NCBI GenBank assembly: GCA_028274465.1
Contig: CM051456.1
Location: 104,073,348-104,137,347, forward strand
Length of the DNA stretch: 64,000 bases
Direction of reading: 5' to 3'
DNA from: Plantago ovata
Lineage: Eukaryota > Streptophyta > Magnoliopsida > Lamiales > Plantaginaceae
In this document: positions 12,105 through 24,757 of the stretch, in pieces
How the letters are laid out: every line of letters begins with the position of its first letter
How positions within the stretch are numbered: position 1 is the first letter of the stretch
Made by a program: the position numbers and the translations under genes
Notes under the pieces: model-generated
Told to the model about the DNA's origin: nothing
The model's database searches: none
What the model saw: only the letters and a program-made list of their open reading frames with translations

Positions 12105-14192
12105 TGATAGTGTATATGTCCTAGAGACAGTCCTTATTAAGGACATGGAGCCCTTATAGAGGGCATATATGTACTATTACAAAGGTCAACGTAATATGAT
12201 ATATGTTTTTCGTTTTACTATTGAGTATCGCTTTCATATTTATATTACACCAGGCATGCAGCATGTCATATCTCTATTTCTGTCTGTATTGATATTAAAC
12301 ATGTCCCCTCGGATAGATGACCGATCACACAGATAGTGGGAGCTATGTGAGTTATCATCTATCCCAAACTCTCCCTAGTCGAGGTTCATCTCAGATGTAG
12401 GGGTCTGAATGAACCAGATGAGACTAGTATGCGTGGAGTTTATACTTGTTGGAGCAAGTGTGAGCCGATCCCACGGCCACGGAACGGATTGTTGGACAAT
12501 CGAGAAACGTTCCCATAACTGCACATAGTTGTTCGAAGAAGGATTATCGAACAATGGAAGTACCCACCGGACACTCCCATCGATGTATACTCTACACCGA
12601 AGTGTCTATGGGAACCGGTAAGTTGTCGAAGTGATGCCAGTCGTCCTTTGAACTTACAGGATTTTGTCATCACATTTGTTGCCCCATATCCTTGGTGGAC
12701 CCGTCGATGTCAGCTCTGAATAAGTAGTTGACCTAAGACACGATCCAGGATTATGGCTACATACAAATGGGGATGATAAGTGATTCTGTGAAGGATTCAT
12801 CTCTCACGTGTAGCACAGGAGAGCACTGTTCATAGTCGTTCATAGTTGTGATTGGTAAAACCGCTGGCCAGCGTATCAATATTATTATGATGGTCATAAT
12901 AGATATTGGATTCACCATGCAACTCACTGAAGACGCCTGTGGATGTATTATTGGGATAGACACTTCATCGATCCTAGATACATTCGAGCAAGTCAGATGA
13001 AGGGACGTTACCATCGCCGCGTTGAGCGCAACAAACTTCGCAACGAAAGGGTTAGCTTTGAGAAACCTCTCAAACGTCCTCATGTATTAATATTGCAAAT
13101 GGAACCGTCTAGGAATTCCATGTTGCCTAGTCTAGGACTTTCTTAATACGATGAGGCCCTATGGGTCACACTATGTGGTGATTCAGCCTATCAGAATATC
13201 CTTGAAGATGGAATCGCAATTAATTTGGAGTTAACTGTGATTGATGGATTATAATTGATTTGGAATTAATTATAATATTTGGTGGCTCAATTAATGATTT
13301 GGAATTATTAATTGAATTGGCTAATTAATTGTATTTTATGTAAATACAATTAAAGATTATATTTTGGAAATATAATAGAGGTTTGATTTGAAAGGATATG
13401 TTAATTTAGAATTAACATATGCACATGGGCAAAATCTACTTGGAGTTTGAATTGCCTTGGAACTATAAGTGGGTCCCAAAATTGGGACCCACCTATCTCC
13501 CGTAGGACAGGCGCGCGCGCGCGCAGGAGCTGGATAGGGGAAGGAGTTCGACTCCTTCCTTTATTAGAAGTCCAAGGGATAAGTTAGATTTTCCTGATTG
13601 AGTTTTAATTTGATTGGGAATGAATCTAGACTTGATATTGGTTTCCTAGTGCGATAAGAATTAGATTCTTATTCCTTTACGAAGTCTAATTGCTTATGCT
13701 TTAGGCTTCTATTGACTACTATATATAGTAGACTATTAGAGTGTTTTTGTAACAGACTTTCACAGTCATTCTACCCAGTTTTCTTAGAGAAAATAAAAAC
13801 TCTCCCCTCCTCTATAAGCCTACGCGCGCGCCACCTTTGTCGGAGGAATCGCCGCCCCATGTTCTTGGTCACGCAAAGAATATCCTAGCATTCTTCCGAT
13901 AGGCTGTTCATCCGTGGATACCAAGGTTGAGGTTCTAGGAGCTGGAAACTAACTTTTATTGTCTTGCAGATAATCAAAGTATTGCAGATACCTTCGACTT
14001 CGACGAAGGAGAAGATACACCGGATTATTACGAAGACTTGGAAGCTGTGCTTGCTTTGGAAGTAAGGTTAGTCTTCTAATTGACGTGTTTAAATATATAC
14101 GACATATACATAATCAATTAACCTGCATGTTAAGAAATTTTTTGAAATTCTGCTGCGTACCCTAGGGGTAACTCTGACCTTATTTTCTTACA
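12105..14192 (+). repeat. 3' LTR of the nested copia element
   Basis: This is 2,088 bp, from TGATAG to CTTACA, preceded by a weak polypurine stretch AAGTGGGTGAT. It differs from the 5' LTR by scattered substitutions and one missing block of about 35 bp near 13490. The target duplication AGAAC follows at 14193-14197. Confidence 0.92.
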
Positions 14193-14607
14193 AGAACCAG
14201 GCAAGAACATATATGAACTTCGATAAGTAAAACAAAGCGTAAATAACTGTTTAAACCTTAGAGCTTGCAACTAATGACATTATAGTAATTAAACATACTT
14301 TTAAAAATACTCATGCAATTAATAAAATCAATATAATTGCCTTAAAGAAAATGAACAAAGTAATAGTAGTAAGCTTGTGAACCTAGTAGAAGTTACACAG
14401 AATGAAAAGCAAGACAGTTTCGGAAGATGGAAGACAGATTAGTAGGACAGTTAACAGACGAACATAACGGTTCAGAGTTAATGCGGAAGACCAAACTTTA
14501 AAAGAGACTGAACAAAACAACTCAATCTATATCCAGCGACTCGGACCCTCACACAAACCCCAAAGGCCAGAAGACCCTATCCTAGCAAGCTCGAGTATGA
14601 ACTCAAG

Positions 14608-14619
14608 CTCTGATACCAA
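14608..14619 (-). promoter_or_regulatory. primer binding site (tRNA-Met) of the gag-only gypsy element
   Basis: The minus strand reads TGGTATCAGAGC just after the LTR end ACCGTTACA. This fixes the element's direction as minus and marks 14622 as the LTR boundary. Confidence 0.8.
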
Positions 14620-14621
14620 CT

Positions 14622-16789
14622 GTAACGGTACCGATTTTTTAAAATAAAATAATTCTTTCGAAAATAAAGTAAATTTTAAAATTCAAAAGCAACGGTCTTC
14701 AATAAATAATAAGGAACGGGTTTTAGCGCTCAAATGAGCTTACAAATTTTAAAGTAGAACAGAGATAACGGTAACTAAACTCAGTGTCAATTTTAAAACG
14801 AACAGACAGTGAAGATGAAAGAGTTTTTATTCTTATTTCTAGCAAATAAAATCCCACGAGCTCCCAAACCCAACACTCAGTCGCTGGACGCCTAGACTTG
14901 ATCTTCTCCAATAGAATCTACAAGGAAGGAATTTTGAAAACAGAAAGAGTGTGAGATAAAGGATCTCAGTGAGGTTCTAAGTTTAATAGACAGAAAAGTA
15001 AACGGTTTCGAAAACAAACGTTTGTAGCAAGTAAAGCAGTAACAGAAACAGATAACATAACAGAGACAAACAGAAACAGATAAGGTGAATTCCGTTGGTG
15101 CAGCCCGCCTTGTTACTCCTACTCCCAGAATGCCCTTATAGCTCCCTCCAGAGGGTACAACTCTAGACAGAAACAGAAACAGAACCTACGACCCTAATAG
15201 ACCTCAGCGACTTCTGTCTCGCGTCTAAAAGGGAATAGACTATGCAATAACCAAATAAACCCGATAGTCCACACTACCCAACTCTACCTAGTTACAACCT
15301 AATCGACCGGTCACACAGAAACAAACAGAAACAGACAGAAACAATAACAGATAAAGTGCTCGGATAACCGAGTTACATTGCTGCAGAAGAGTCATTACAA
15401 ACAGCACAACACCGAACAACACCGTACATAATGAAGTAAAATGGTCATGCATTGGGCATATTTACTTTTAAAGCAGTTGCATACAGAATACAATACAATA
15501 CACATGCATAGCACATTGCCTTCCAGGTTTTAATAACAAACAAACTTTGGGGTGAACACTCACCTTAAACCTTGCGAGCAAGAACCGCAGAAGTACAACG
15601 AATTACGGCCTAACGGACGGAGCACCTAAACAGAAAACGACTAGTCACTAACTAGAAGTCGAAAGAAAGTAAAACCGGTAATAGAAAAAGGTCGGTGGAG
15701 AAGTGGTGAAGGTGGGGTTCGAACTCGGGATCCCTAGGTTAAGCTCTCAAACACAAACCAACTAATCTAGCAAGTCAACTAGAAACTTAACAACCAGACA
15801 AAAAGTATTTTAACTTGAATAGTTTTAAGAAAGGCTTCAATCCCAATTTCGAAATTACAGGAATAACCCTAGACAGTATTTGCAAAACAGAACAACACTT
15901 TTCAAAACAACAGAACAGTCCCCAAAGGGAAACTAGATTTAACAATCTAGTCCAGAAAGTAGGAAATTACCATTTTAACCTCAAAACAAAAATTACATAA
16001 AGATCCTTTTAAAAAACATTTCAAAAGCAGAAGTTAAAAGGTAGACCCTAATATATTCAGAACATTAACAAATAATTTTCAGTAATTAATACTCTCTTAA
16101 GCCAGATTACAATCGGTCAACGGTTGTCAAACAAACGAACTAAGTCAGCTTAAGGGCAAAAGAGTCAAATCAGTCTCAAGGGTAAAAAGGTAAATCTCCA
16201 GGTCGAAGTAGTCAACAAGGGCAGAATAGTCAAATCATATGTCCAGGGGCAGAAAAGTCCACACAACAAATCTCAGGGGTAAAACGGTCAAGTCAACATG
16301 GTCAAACAATCCTAAATCGAGACTTGAACAGTCCAGAGTCAGTCAAGGTCGGTTCAGTTTCCATCAAGTTGCGGTTTAAGGTTCAATTTCGAAGCAGAAA
16401 TGAAGCAGGGGCAAAACGGTCAAAAAAAGAAAACGAAATGAAAACAAAGATATTACCTTCGAACAGATCTGGAAATGATTGAACTGCAAATCAATCAAGA
16501 CCTACAGTCAAAACGTGATTTCATCAAATCCTGAACCAAGAAAAGGAGAAGAAGTCGAAGAGTAGAGAAGAAATAAGAAGGACGAACAGAAAAGGAACAG
16601 AGCTCGACTTACCGGAGACCTGGACGGAGCAGAACGGCCAAAATCGGAGCGGAATGGGACGAAAACCGAGCTGGGACGGTATGATTCGGGGCGGAGCAGT
16701 GCGGTAGAATAGAAGCAGCACCCGGAGATGAACCGAATGGGCCGAGCACGCGCGAACAGGAAAGAGAGCGGGACAGTGGCGATCAAAAC
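14622..16789 (-). repeat. 5' LTR of the gag-only gypsy element (start missing)
   Basis: On the minus strand this ends ACCGTTACA beside the primer site. It matches 393-1866 over its right two thirds. Similarity stops at 16789, where the copied PB1 gene segment begins. About 450 bp of LTR start present in the other copy is absent here. Confidence 0.75.
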
Positions 16790-17205
16790 GGCTGGGAATG
16801 TAGAATTGAAAAATATTACTCCGACCAAAGCCCAGATTCCTCATCACACTAAACCATTTCTCTCTCTCTCATCACTTTCTCTCTTTAGCCCCAATCGAGC
16901 AGCCAGTCCCACCACCGCTCTCCGCCCCCAAACCCCCTCCTCCATCGACTCCTCCACTCGCTCTCGCCACACCGACTCCTGGGAAACCACCACCACCGCC
17001 CCCAATCAACCACCCCAACCAGCACCTAAGCTCCGCCTCATGTGCAGCTACGGCGGACACATAATCCCCCGCCCCCACGACAAATCCCTCTGCTACATCG
17101 GCGGCGACACACTCATAATCGTAATCGACCGCCACAGCTCCCTCTCGGACCTCCAAATCCGGCTCTCCAAAACCCTATCACAAAGCCAGCCGTTCGTTTT
17201 GAAGG
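16790..17205 (+). pseudogene. copied 5' fragment of the PB1-domain gene
   Basis: The segment matches 26443-26874 nearly base for base. It carries about 115 bp of 5' UTR with the CT-rich tract and then exon 1 up to codon 106 (SQPFVLK), in the middle of the PB1 domain. The parental start codon ATG reads ATC here, and a length change near the start shifts the frame, although LRLMCSYGGHIIPRP is still readable. It is fused on the left to an LTR and on the right to a LINE. A chimeric 168-residue reading frame (16728-17234) crosses both joints; there is no sign that it is a real gene. Confidence 0.85.
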
Positions 17206-18880
17206 CAAAGGTAACTGCAAAATTTAACGGATAGCTTGAATAACAAATTTAATCAACACCTCTTTTCCTGCTTTTGAAAGAAATCTATTCCCAAAACCCC
17301 TCACCTTATCCCACACTCGTTCCCTCAACCAACTAAAAATCTCACGCTTTGATTTACCCATCACAGTTGGCAACCCAAGATACTTTTCATGTTTGTCCAC
17401 AACTGTAACAGGCAAAACATCCATTATATCCCGAGTAACATTGGTTGTAGCATTTCTATTAAAGACAACTGTAGACTTTTCCAAATTTATCACTTGACCA
17501 GAAGCCAAGCTATATCGATCTAAAACATCCACAATTTCAGAAGCAGCACGAGAATTAGCATGGCAAAATAATAATGTGTCATCAACAAACAATAAATGTG
17601 AGATCTTTGGCGCACTCGGAGCTACACGAACTCCTTGTATCCCCTCCCTCAACTCAACATCACGTATCAGAACACTAAAAGCTTCAGTAACAAAAAGGAT
17701 CAAGTAAGGGGAAAGGGGATCTCCCTGTCGAATCCCCCTCTCCTGCTGGAAAGGTTCAAGCTGGCCTCCATTCAATAGAAATGAATAAGATACCGTAGTA
17801 ACACACATCATAATAAGGCTTATGAAAGAATCATCAAAGCCAAGACACTCAAGCACTCTTTTTAAGAAACTCCACTCTACTCTATCGTAGGCCTTACTAA
17901 TGTCAAGCTTTAAAGCCATAAAAACATCCTTACCCTTGGTTTTTTGCTTTAAAAACTGATTCACTTCATAAGCAACAAGCACATTATCAGTAATTAATCT
18001 ATTAGGGACAAAGGCTGATTGAGTTTCGGCTATAATTTTTGACATATGTGGCTTGAGTCTATTTGTAATGGCTTTAGAGGCAATCCAAAGATGACATTAC
18101 TCAGGCTAATGGGACGGAATTTGGTAATCTGGTCAGGTGAGTGACATTTAGGAATGAGAATAACATGTGTAAAATTCAACTTTGGATCCAGATTCCTATT
18201 ATTCAAAAAATCTAGCACACAGAAAGTCACATTGTCACCCACAATATTTCAAAAACGCTGGTAAAAAAGAGCAGGCAAGCTATCAGGGCCAGGTGATTTT
18301 AAAGGAAACATGTCAAATAAAGATTTTTTTACCTCAATGGGTGTGAACTGCTGGCCTAGGTCTTGGTTCATGGCATCATCAACTCGTGCACGCATAACTC
18401 AAACCACATCAGTAATCTCAGCATCAGTAGGCCGTTGTGAAGTAAAAATACTGCTGAAGTAGCTATTCACAATATTTCCCATTTCCTCCATACTCTCTTG
18501 CTTCACTCCTTCGTCGTTCAACAAGACCGTAATCTCATTGATTTTCTTCCTATGCGACGCCTGCGAGTGGAAAAACTTAGTATTTCGATCCCCCTCCGCC
18601 ATCCATTGAGTTTTAGCTCGCTGTCTCCACATCAAATCTTGTCGACCGAGTTCTTCCTCCAGCTGAGTTTTGAGTGTCTGTATTATGTCTCGATTTTGTC
18701 TGGTACGTGGCTGGGCGTGTAGCTGCTCAAGCTCCTTCTGTATCTTTCGAATTTTTTCTTTAACCGATCCAAATTCCGTTTTTCCCCAATTTGCCAAACC
18801 AATCTGGCAACTTTCCACATTACTCAAAAACTCTGTCTCACTCATCCGATTCTCCTGCACCACCTTCTCGCAGTCTTTTT
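17206..18880 (-). mobile_element. L1-type LINE fragment (reverse transcriptase), truncated at both ends
   Basis: On the minus strand the fragment starts inside ORF2, after the endonuclease, with a helical linker (WRQRAKTQWMAEGDRNTKFFHS). It then runs through RT blocks LIPKCHSPDQITKFRPISL, SAFVPNRLITDN, ALKLDISKAYDRVEW, RQGDPLSPYL and the catalytic LLFVDDTLLF, and stops at LIKFVIQAI. The endonuclease and the C-terminal zinc region are missing, and the frame is interrupted between 18399 and 18045. The 3' side joins the copied PB1 fragment at 17205. The 5' side ends at a run of 16 T at 18876-18891. Confidence 0.88.
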
Positions 18881-18892
18881 TTTTTTTTTTTC

Positions 18893-19066
18893 AATTTTAG
18901 ACCACCCTATTTTGAATTTATTATGTAGAATTGTAGATAAGTACAAATTAACATTTTTATATGATTAATTAGATGTTTTTTTAATTTTAGACCACCTTAT
19001 TTTGAATTTATTATGTAGAATTGTAGATAAGTACAAATTAACATTATTATATGATTAATTAGATGT
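18893..19066. repeat. 84-bp direct repeat, two copies
   Basis: Copies at 18893-18976 and 18983-19066 differ at about two positions. Each starts AATTTTAGACCACC and ends TTAGATGT. Each is preceded by a T run (16 and 7 T). The pair lies directly next to the cut LINE end, so it may record slippage or repair at that junction. Confidence 0.85.
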
Positions 19067-19370
19067 GAAATTTGAGTCCACCTGACGAAGTGACTTATCT
19101 GGTCCAGCGCAACGCGGCCATATATGATATCATGAATTGAATTTAAATATCCCACAAATACTTTTTCAGTTTTTATAAATATCCCATGTTTATGATATGA
19201 TATGCATGGAGTATATTACACTTTAGTCTCTATTTTTTCACTCAGTTCGATTCCATTCACTTTTTCCTGATTAATTTAATTTAGCCCGTTAAGTGTCACT
19301 AAATTCAGTCGATTTTCCACCACTAGGCAGTTATATATACACTTTGCATCTGATTCCAATGAATGAAAAC

Positions 19371-20299
19371 TAGGGATGAGCAAATATTTACCATTACCAT
19401 CGGTTTACCACTTACCAGCGGTAATTTTACCATCGGTAATGGTAACCATTAAAAAATGAGCGGTAAAACGGTTAGGTTTTTCAGTTACCACCCAAGTACG
19501 GTATGATTACCATACCACACGTGCGGTTACCACGGTAACCATAATCATCAACTTTATGACACAATAATAATACTATTAATATATTTTAATATTTTATTAA
19601 CATATTCATGTGTATTTTGTTTTATTAAGGCATGTATTATCATTTGTATGTAAATCAAAACCTACATACGTGACATGTCATACCTGTTCATATGTGTACA
19701 ATATGCTCGTTGAAACTCTTAGTACAATTCGCTATCTCATCTCAACATACCATTTAATTTTTTTGCTTGATTCTCAAATAGTTGGAGTGCATTTTACCAA
19801 ACAAAAAGTATGAATGTAAAATTGATTAATTACATGGAAAGTTATGGGTTGTTGGTGAATGTTTATTTAAACAAGTGTCAATACTATATATAATGATTTT
19901 AACATTGTGTCATATTCAATACTTTCAAGTAATATTATAATTTAATATTTCAACTTGCATATCTCAATATATACCTATTTTCCTAAATGATACGATGTGA
20001 CTAACTCAATATCACACTATTTAAATTAAACATTATTACAAAAATCATTTTATGTAATAAGTACCATTTCAGATTTTATATTTAACACCACATTTACGTT
20101 GTTTTTTAATTTTGTTGACAAGTTATAAACGGTTACCATCATACAACCGGTATGGTTACCATTTTTTTTTAATACCAACGGTAACGGTTACCATATATTT
20201 TTGGACGGTAAACGGGTAGAAAAATCCTTAACCACCCGCGGACGGTACGGTAAGCGGTTAGAATAAATTTTTTACCATTACCAGCGGTGCTCATCCCTA
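19371..20299. mobile_element. non-autonomous hAT-type transposon
   Basis: The ends are inverted: TAGGGATGAGC on the left and GCTCATCCCTA on the right. They are flanked by a perfect 8-bp target duplication, ATGAAAAC (19363-19370 and 20300-20307), the size expected for hAT. Subterminal regions are rich in GGTTACC/GGTAAC-type repeats (ACCATTACCAGCGG at both ends), typical of transposase binding clusters. The 929 bp hold no transposase. Confidence 0.88.
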
Positions 20300-20312
20300 A
20301 TGAAAACAATTA

Positions 20313-20584
20313 CTCATCTGTCCCGCTCATTTCTTTACGCATTCCTTTTTGGGTCGTCCCAATTAATTCTTTACGTTTCTATTTTGGAAGGTTCCCGACA
20401 TACCATTTATATTACTTTAATCATTGTCCCCACATTCACACTTTACTTTAATCCTTTTTCGCACCACTACCATTTAAATATTCACCCACATTCCATTCTA
20501 TATTAATAAATCACTATCAAACAAAACCTCTCATTAAAAACCGTACAAAAAGCAAACGTAGTCTTCTCACCGGAACGGAGGGAG
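20313..20584. mobile_element. Stowaway-like MITE
   Basis: The right end reads GGAACGGAGGGAG followed by TA. The left end reads TA followed by CTCATCTGTCCCGC, a degenerate inverted match to CTCCCTCCGTTCC. The TA duplication and the CTCCCTCCG terminus are hallmarks of Tc1/mariner-derived Stowaway MITEs. It is AT-rich and non-coding, and sits only a few bases from the hAT element. Confidence 0.7.
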
Positions 20585-20587
20585 TAT

Positions 20588-23137
20588 GTTTAGGCCAAAA
20601 CAATATTTCTCCGTTGACCAGTTTAAAGCCCACCGTGCATTATCCAAGAACCAAACATGCCCTTATGCTTTTTAAAATTTTCTTTTTATGTTTATTTTTA
20701 ATCTCTTATTTCTTGGAGTATTATTTTCTTTCCCTATCTTTCATATCTTTGTTCTAGGTATCTTATAATTTTTGAATCAGTGGTTAAAAATATTATTTGA
20801 AATGTTTAAAATATGTCATATCTATAGTTTTTTTTTTACAAAATCCCATATATTGTATTTTAATATTCTTGGAATATTATGTATATATATATTATGATAA
20901 AATCAAGGTTGACTCTGGGTTGATCCACGGTTAAACCGGTTGAACCTCTTATAGAGGGGTGTCCGGCTCGACCTCCGAGTCCGAGTTTTAAAACATAGCT
21001 TACAATTATAATACCCCAACAATCTATCTAGTTCATTAGTATAGAGGGGCGTTTGTATTTTTTCTTTCTTTTTTGGTTGAATAATTGACGGTTGTTGACG
21101 CTTTATCTCTGTCTTATTTTACTTCTTTTACTTCTATGTCGTTAGATGTTTCATTTGTTGTTGTTCCGTTCATGTAAAAATACGACCAAATCTCTCTTTT
21201 TTGTGCCATATATCTCTAGAGGGCGCCTGAATGTATAACTAATGCATATTATGGCGAATTACCGAAGAAACTCTACACGTGTTGGTGAGTCATCGATAAC
21301 CCCACTAACTTAAAATGTGAATAGTCCGTAGGTCTAGTAGTACATGGCGGTTTCTTATTAGGAACTATAAACTAATTCTATAAAACTTTAGTTCGTCAGT
21401 TGATTTATACTTTGCCTCGTAAAAGTGTATTACAAGAGGTTTTTAAGTGGAGTGAATTTCTTGGCTTTAATTTGTAGGTTTGAGAACTACATAGATTGCA
21501 TGCTAGGTGGTGGATTTTTGCAACGAGAAAGGTTACCTATTCTTTCATGCAACCATTTTTAATTACATTTGAGAGATAATTGTATCAACTATGATAGAGA
21601 CGTATGGGCTTAATCATGTTATTAGCTAGGAAAGCAACCCATGTATTAATCTAGGTGAAGAAAGAGCAAACTAAAACTTACAAGTTTCACATTAAAATTT
21701 TAATCGATGAAGAGTTTAACTATCAAAACAAATAAGTGTATAATAATGATTGATGTGGTCAAATTAATACCTGATTAATAATGTAAGCGGATGTTGTAGT
21801 ATTTTTTTATACTTGCGGTCGAATCTCTTGAGGAATTGCCTAGGCTATCCCTGTACGATAAGCATATCTCAATACAATGGTTTGTAAATACTGGCTATCT
21901 TTTAAGAAGGTATATTCATCAGACTTAGAAAGCAGAGGAACTGCTTTTAAGCTGATAGATTATAGAAACGTAGATGGTGGTAGGGGCTATAATCAAACGT
22001 GCATAAATAATTGATCGGGTACTTTTTAAGTAAGAAAAAAAAAGAAGCCATAAGTAGGTTACTAAACCATGTTAAATCTCTCTAAAGCGTGATTCAAGGA
22101 TACAATTAAGTTCCTTCCATAATTACATACGTACAAAGCCAACGTAAATAAAACCAAAAATTACTAAAGTTCTTATTAAGTAGCTATCAGTCATCTTCCT
22201 CAACCTTAAGAACCTGAAATTATCAAGGTGGGGGAGGTTAGTGCAATATTACCAGTTTGATGTATGGTCAAATTGGGATTAAGAAACTTTACTCATAGGA
22301 GGTTATAAGCCTTCCTTGCCTAGGTTAGTAGTAAGAGAGAGCAGTTAATGCTTAAACCTTGATTTGGGGATTAACGTCCTTTTATTAGCATTGGTCCTTA
22401 TTAAGTCGGTCAAATCTTCTTTTGACAAGTGTTGCCTTTAGAACGGGCCACCTAGCCCTAGTAGGCCCAACGTTGACACTAATGGGCCTAGCCCAAGCCA
22501 ATGTAGCTATATCTTCATGTTCATTCCATTATATTCTACATGGTAAAATTTCGTAACTCTTCATCGTGTGTCTTCATCCGTACCTAAGAATGTTCCTTCT
22601 CCTCAACCTTCTGATGTCCGTGAGAGGTCATTCTAGGGTTACTTTAATTTGTGACATATGTTGTTAGGTAGCGAGGAGGTCCTAACTAGGACTAGGGAGT
22701 GATGTTTAACGCCTTATATATCTATAGTGTTATTGATTATAAATCCTAATTTCTTGAGGTACTAAAGTTGACCTTCTGAACTTTAAACCATAACGATCTA
22801 AGAACAAAGCTCCTTAGTTCGTACTTTGACTTAACATACGCACTAGACATTTTTCATTCAAGACAATTAAACTAATGATTACGAGTAAGCGAATATGCAG
22901 ATGTGTCTGATCACCCAATCTCATATTACCACTCAGTAATCAATTAGTATTAAACATGTTCGTTCTTAGAGAATTCCGAACTAGATTAATTGATCGGTCC
23001 TTACGGAGATTAAGGATCACCACAAGGAACATGAATACTTTCAAACATTGCGAATAGGGTCAAGGTTCAACCAATGTGATGGCTTATAATATTTTGAACG
23101 AGATCACAGATCAACTCTCTAAGTGTCAAGAACCGGG
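20588..23137. other. intergenic, no gene seen
   Basis: No reading frame here looks coding. A segment at about 20905-20995 (GGTTGACTCTGGGTTGATCC through CCGAGTTTTAAAACATAG) looks like the end of a degenerate DNA transposon. The rest, including 22440-22500 with repeated GGGCC motifs, may be old repeat DNA that I could not classify. Confidence 0.5.
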
Positions 23138-24500
23138 TGTTGACCAGTGTTGTCGCAACACGTAATACACAGTTATGTGAATTGCTTGTTGTCGCAACAC
23201 GTAGTGTAACACCACTGCACAGTTCTGTGAACACCGGTTAATTAATTTATTTTGCCTTCCCTTAACAAAATAATTATTTCCACGATTTTGGTTTATTTTA
23301 TTGTGCAGAAAAAGATCTGAAGAATCAAACACTCACAAGGAATGATATGTAAGTTTTTAAAAGAGAATCCAACCAATGTTGGAGATCTAGAAGATATTAC
23401 AAGATAAGGAAAGATCTTACTACTGACCTAATTGATGAAAAAGTCTAAAATCTGCAGAGAATATCACAAAGACTTATTCATCAAGAAAGAAGATTCGTTC
23501 CAACTGGAGTTTCAAGCTCAACTATAAATATTCAAGGGAATCGACATCTTATTTATACGGAATAATCACAAGTTAAAACAGAAGATTATTCTTTGTATTT
23601 TTCTATAATTTTCCACAAACTTTATAGTTTAGCCTCGTTGGAACTTGTTTTTAGATTTGAGGTTTAGACTTGTCAAAGGTTTTCACCTTGCTTGTGTTTG
23701 GATAATAGGATTGAGATTCATAGTATCTCATACTTTGTAATATTCGTTCTTATTAGTCATTTAGCCATTAGTGCTCCGGACAATAGAAATATTGTCCGAG
23801 AAAGTTTATTTCCCTGAGTTATTTATTATTCCGTTGCATATTATTTCTGTTAGAATAACTCTACATTTAAGTGTCGAGCTACGTATTTACACAACACCAG
23901 TCTCAACACATCGATTTTGTTTAGTATTTGTGTTCAAGTTAGATTCTAAACTTTCAATTGGCATCAAGAGTTGGGTACTCGTTCTTAGTAATTGGACATG
24001 ATACTAAATTGAATTTGCTAATCCTTATGGCAGGATGCCTTTGTTTGATGGTCTAACTATGCCTTTCTGGATTACCCGCATGCACACCTATTTGAATTCA
24101 ATTGATTTATATGTGAGCAGTTCATCTGACAGGTTATCGGAAGGAGGCCCCTTTCAATTTGTTCCTCCTGTAAAAGTCCCAGATCCACAAGGTGATAAAC
24201 TTCTTGTCAACAAGAAGGATCTCACCTTAAAAGAGAAATTGTTGATATTAACAATGAAAGATCTCTTAACATCATATTCTCTTGGATTAACCTACATGAA
24301 TTCAGACTTGTGCTGGATATTAATGTTTTTTAGCAAAAGGAACTTGGGATGTTCTTCAATGTCGATGTAAAGAGCACAAGAGAGTTTTGAGATTACTGAA
24401 TGTCAAATTTAAGAACTTGTCTTTTCTCTATAAAACCTCTAATAATTCTGATAATGAAGAGTTAGATTAATTGATTTCGATGGTGAAAACTCCAAAGGTA
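23138..24500 (+). mobile_element. copia fragment: 5' LTR plus gag start
   Basis: The LTR runs from TGTTGACCAGTG (23138) to CTTTCA (23956). It is followed by a primer site variant, TTGGCATCAAGAG, and a gag-like frame at 24035-24370 (PLFDGLTMPFWITRMHTYL). The LTR start contains two copies of a hairpin with the stem GTTG-TCG-CAAC. The element is cut after gag; no second LTR or target duplication was found. It is broken, and of SIRE-like type by its gag. Confidence 0.65.
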
Positions 24501-24757
24501 ACATCCTTAGAAAAGCTAAACGCTTTTTAAATGTTTTTAATAAATCCGTATTGATAAGGGCATGTTTAGGGAGAGAAAAAAAAGGTTTGTAAGTTGGTCA
24601 AACATTTTGCGGAATTTGAATTATTCAACTAGAAGGGAAAGAAACGTAATTAGACGCAACACTGGGGTAGTTTACGGAAACTCCCTATGATCTTTGTTTG
24701 TCGTGTTTAGTCTGATCCAATCCTCATCCGGTGTTGAGTCAGAAGAACCCAGTTATG

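Noticed and set aside
16728-17234. A 168-residue chimeric frame with part of a PB1 domain.
   Set aside because: It begins in antisense LTR sequence, uses a non-native frame in its first half and ends in LINE-junction DNA. The parental start codon is lost. Treated as a gene relic.
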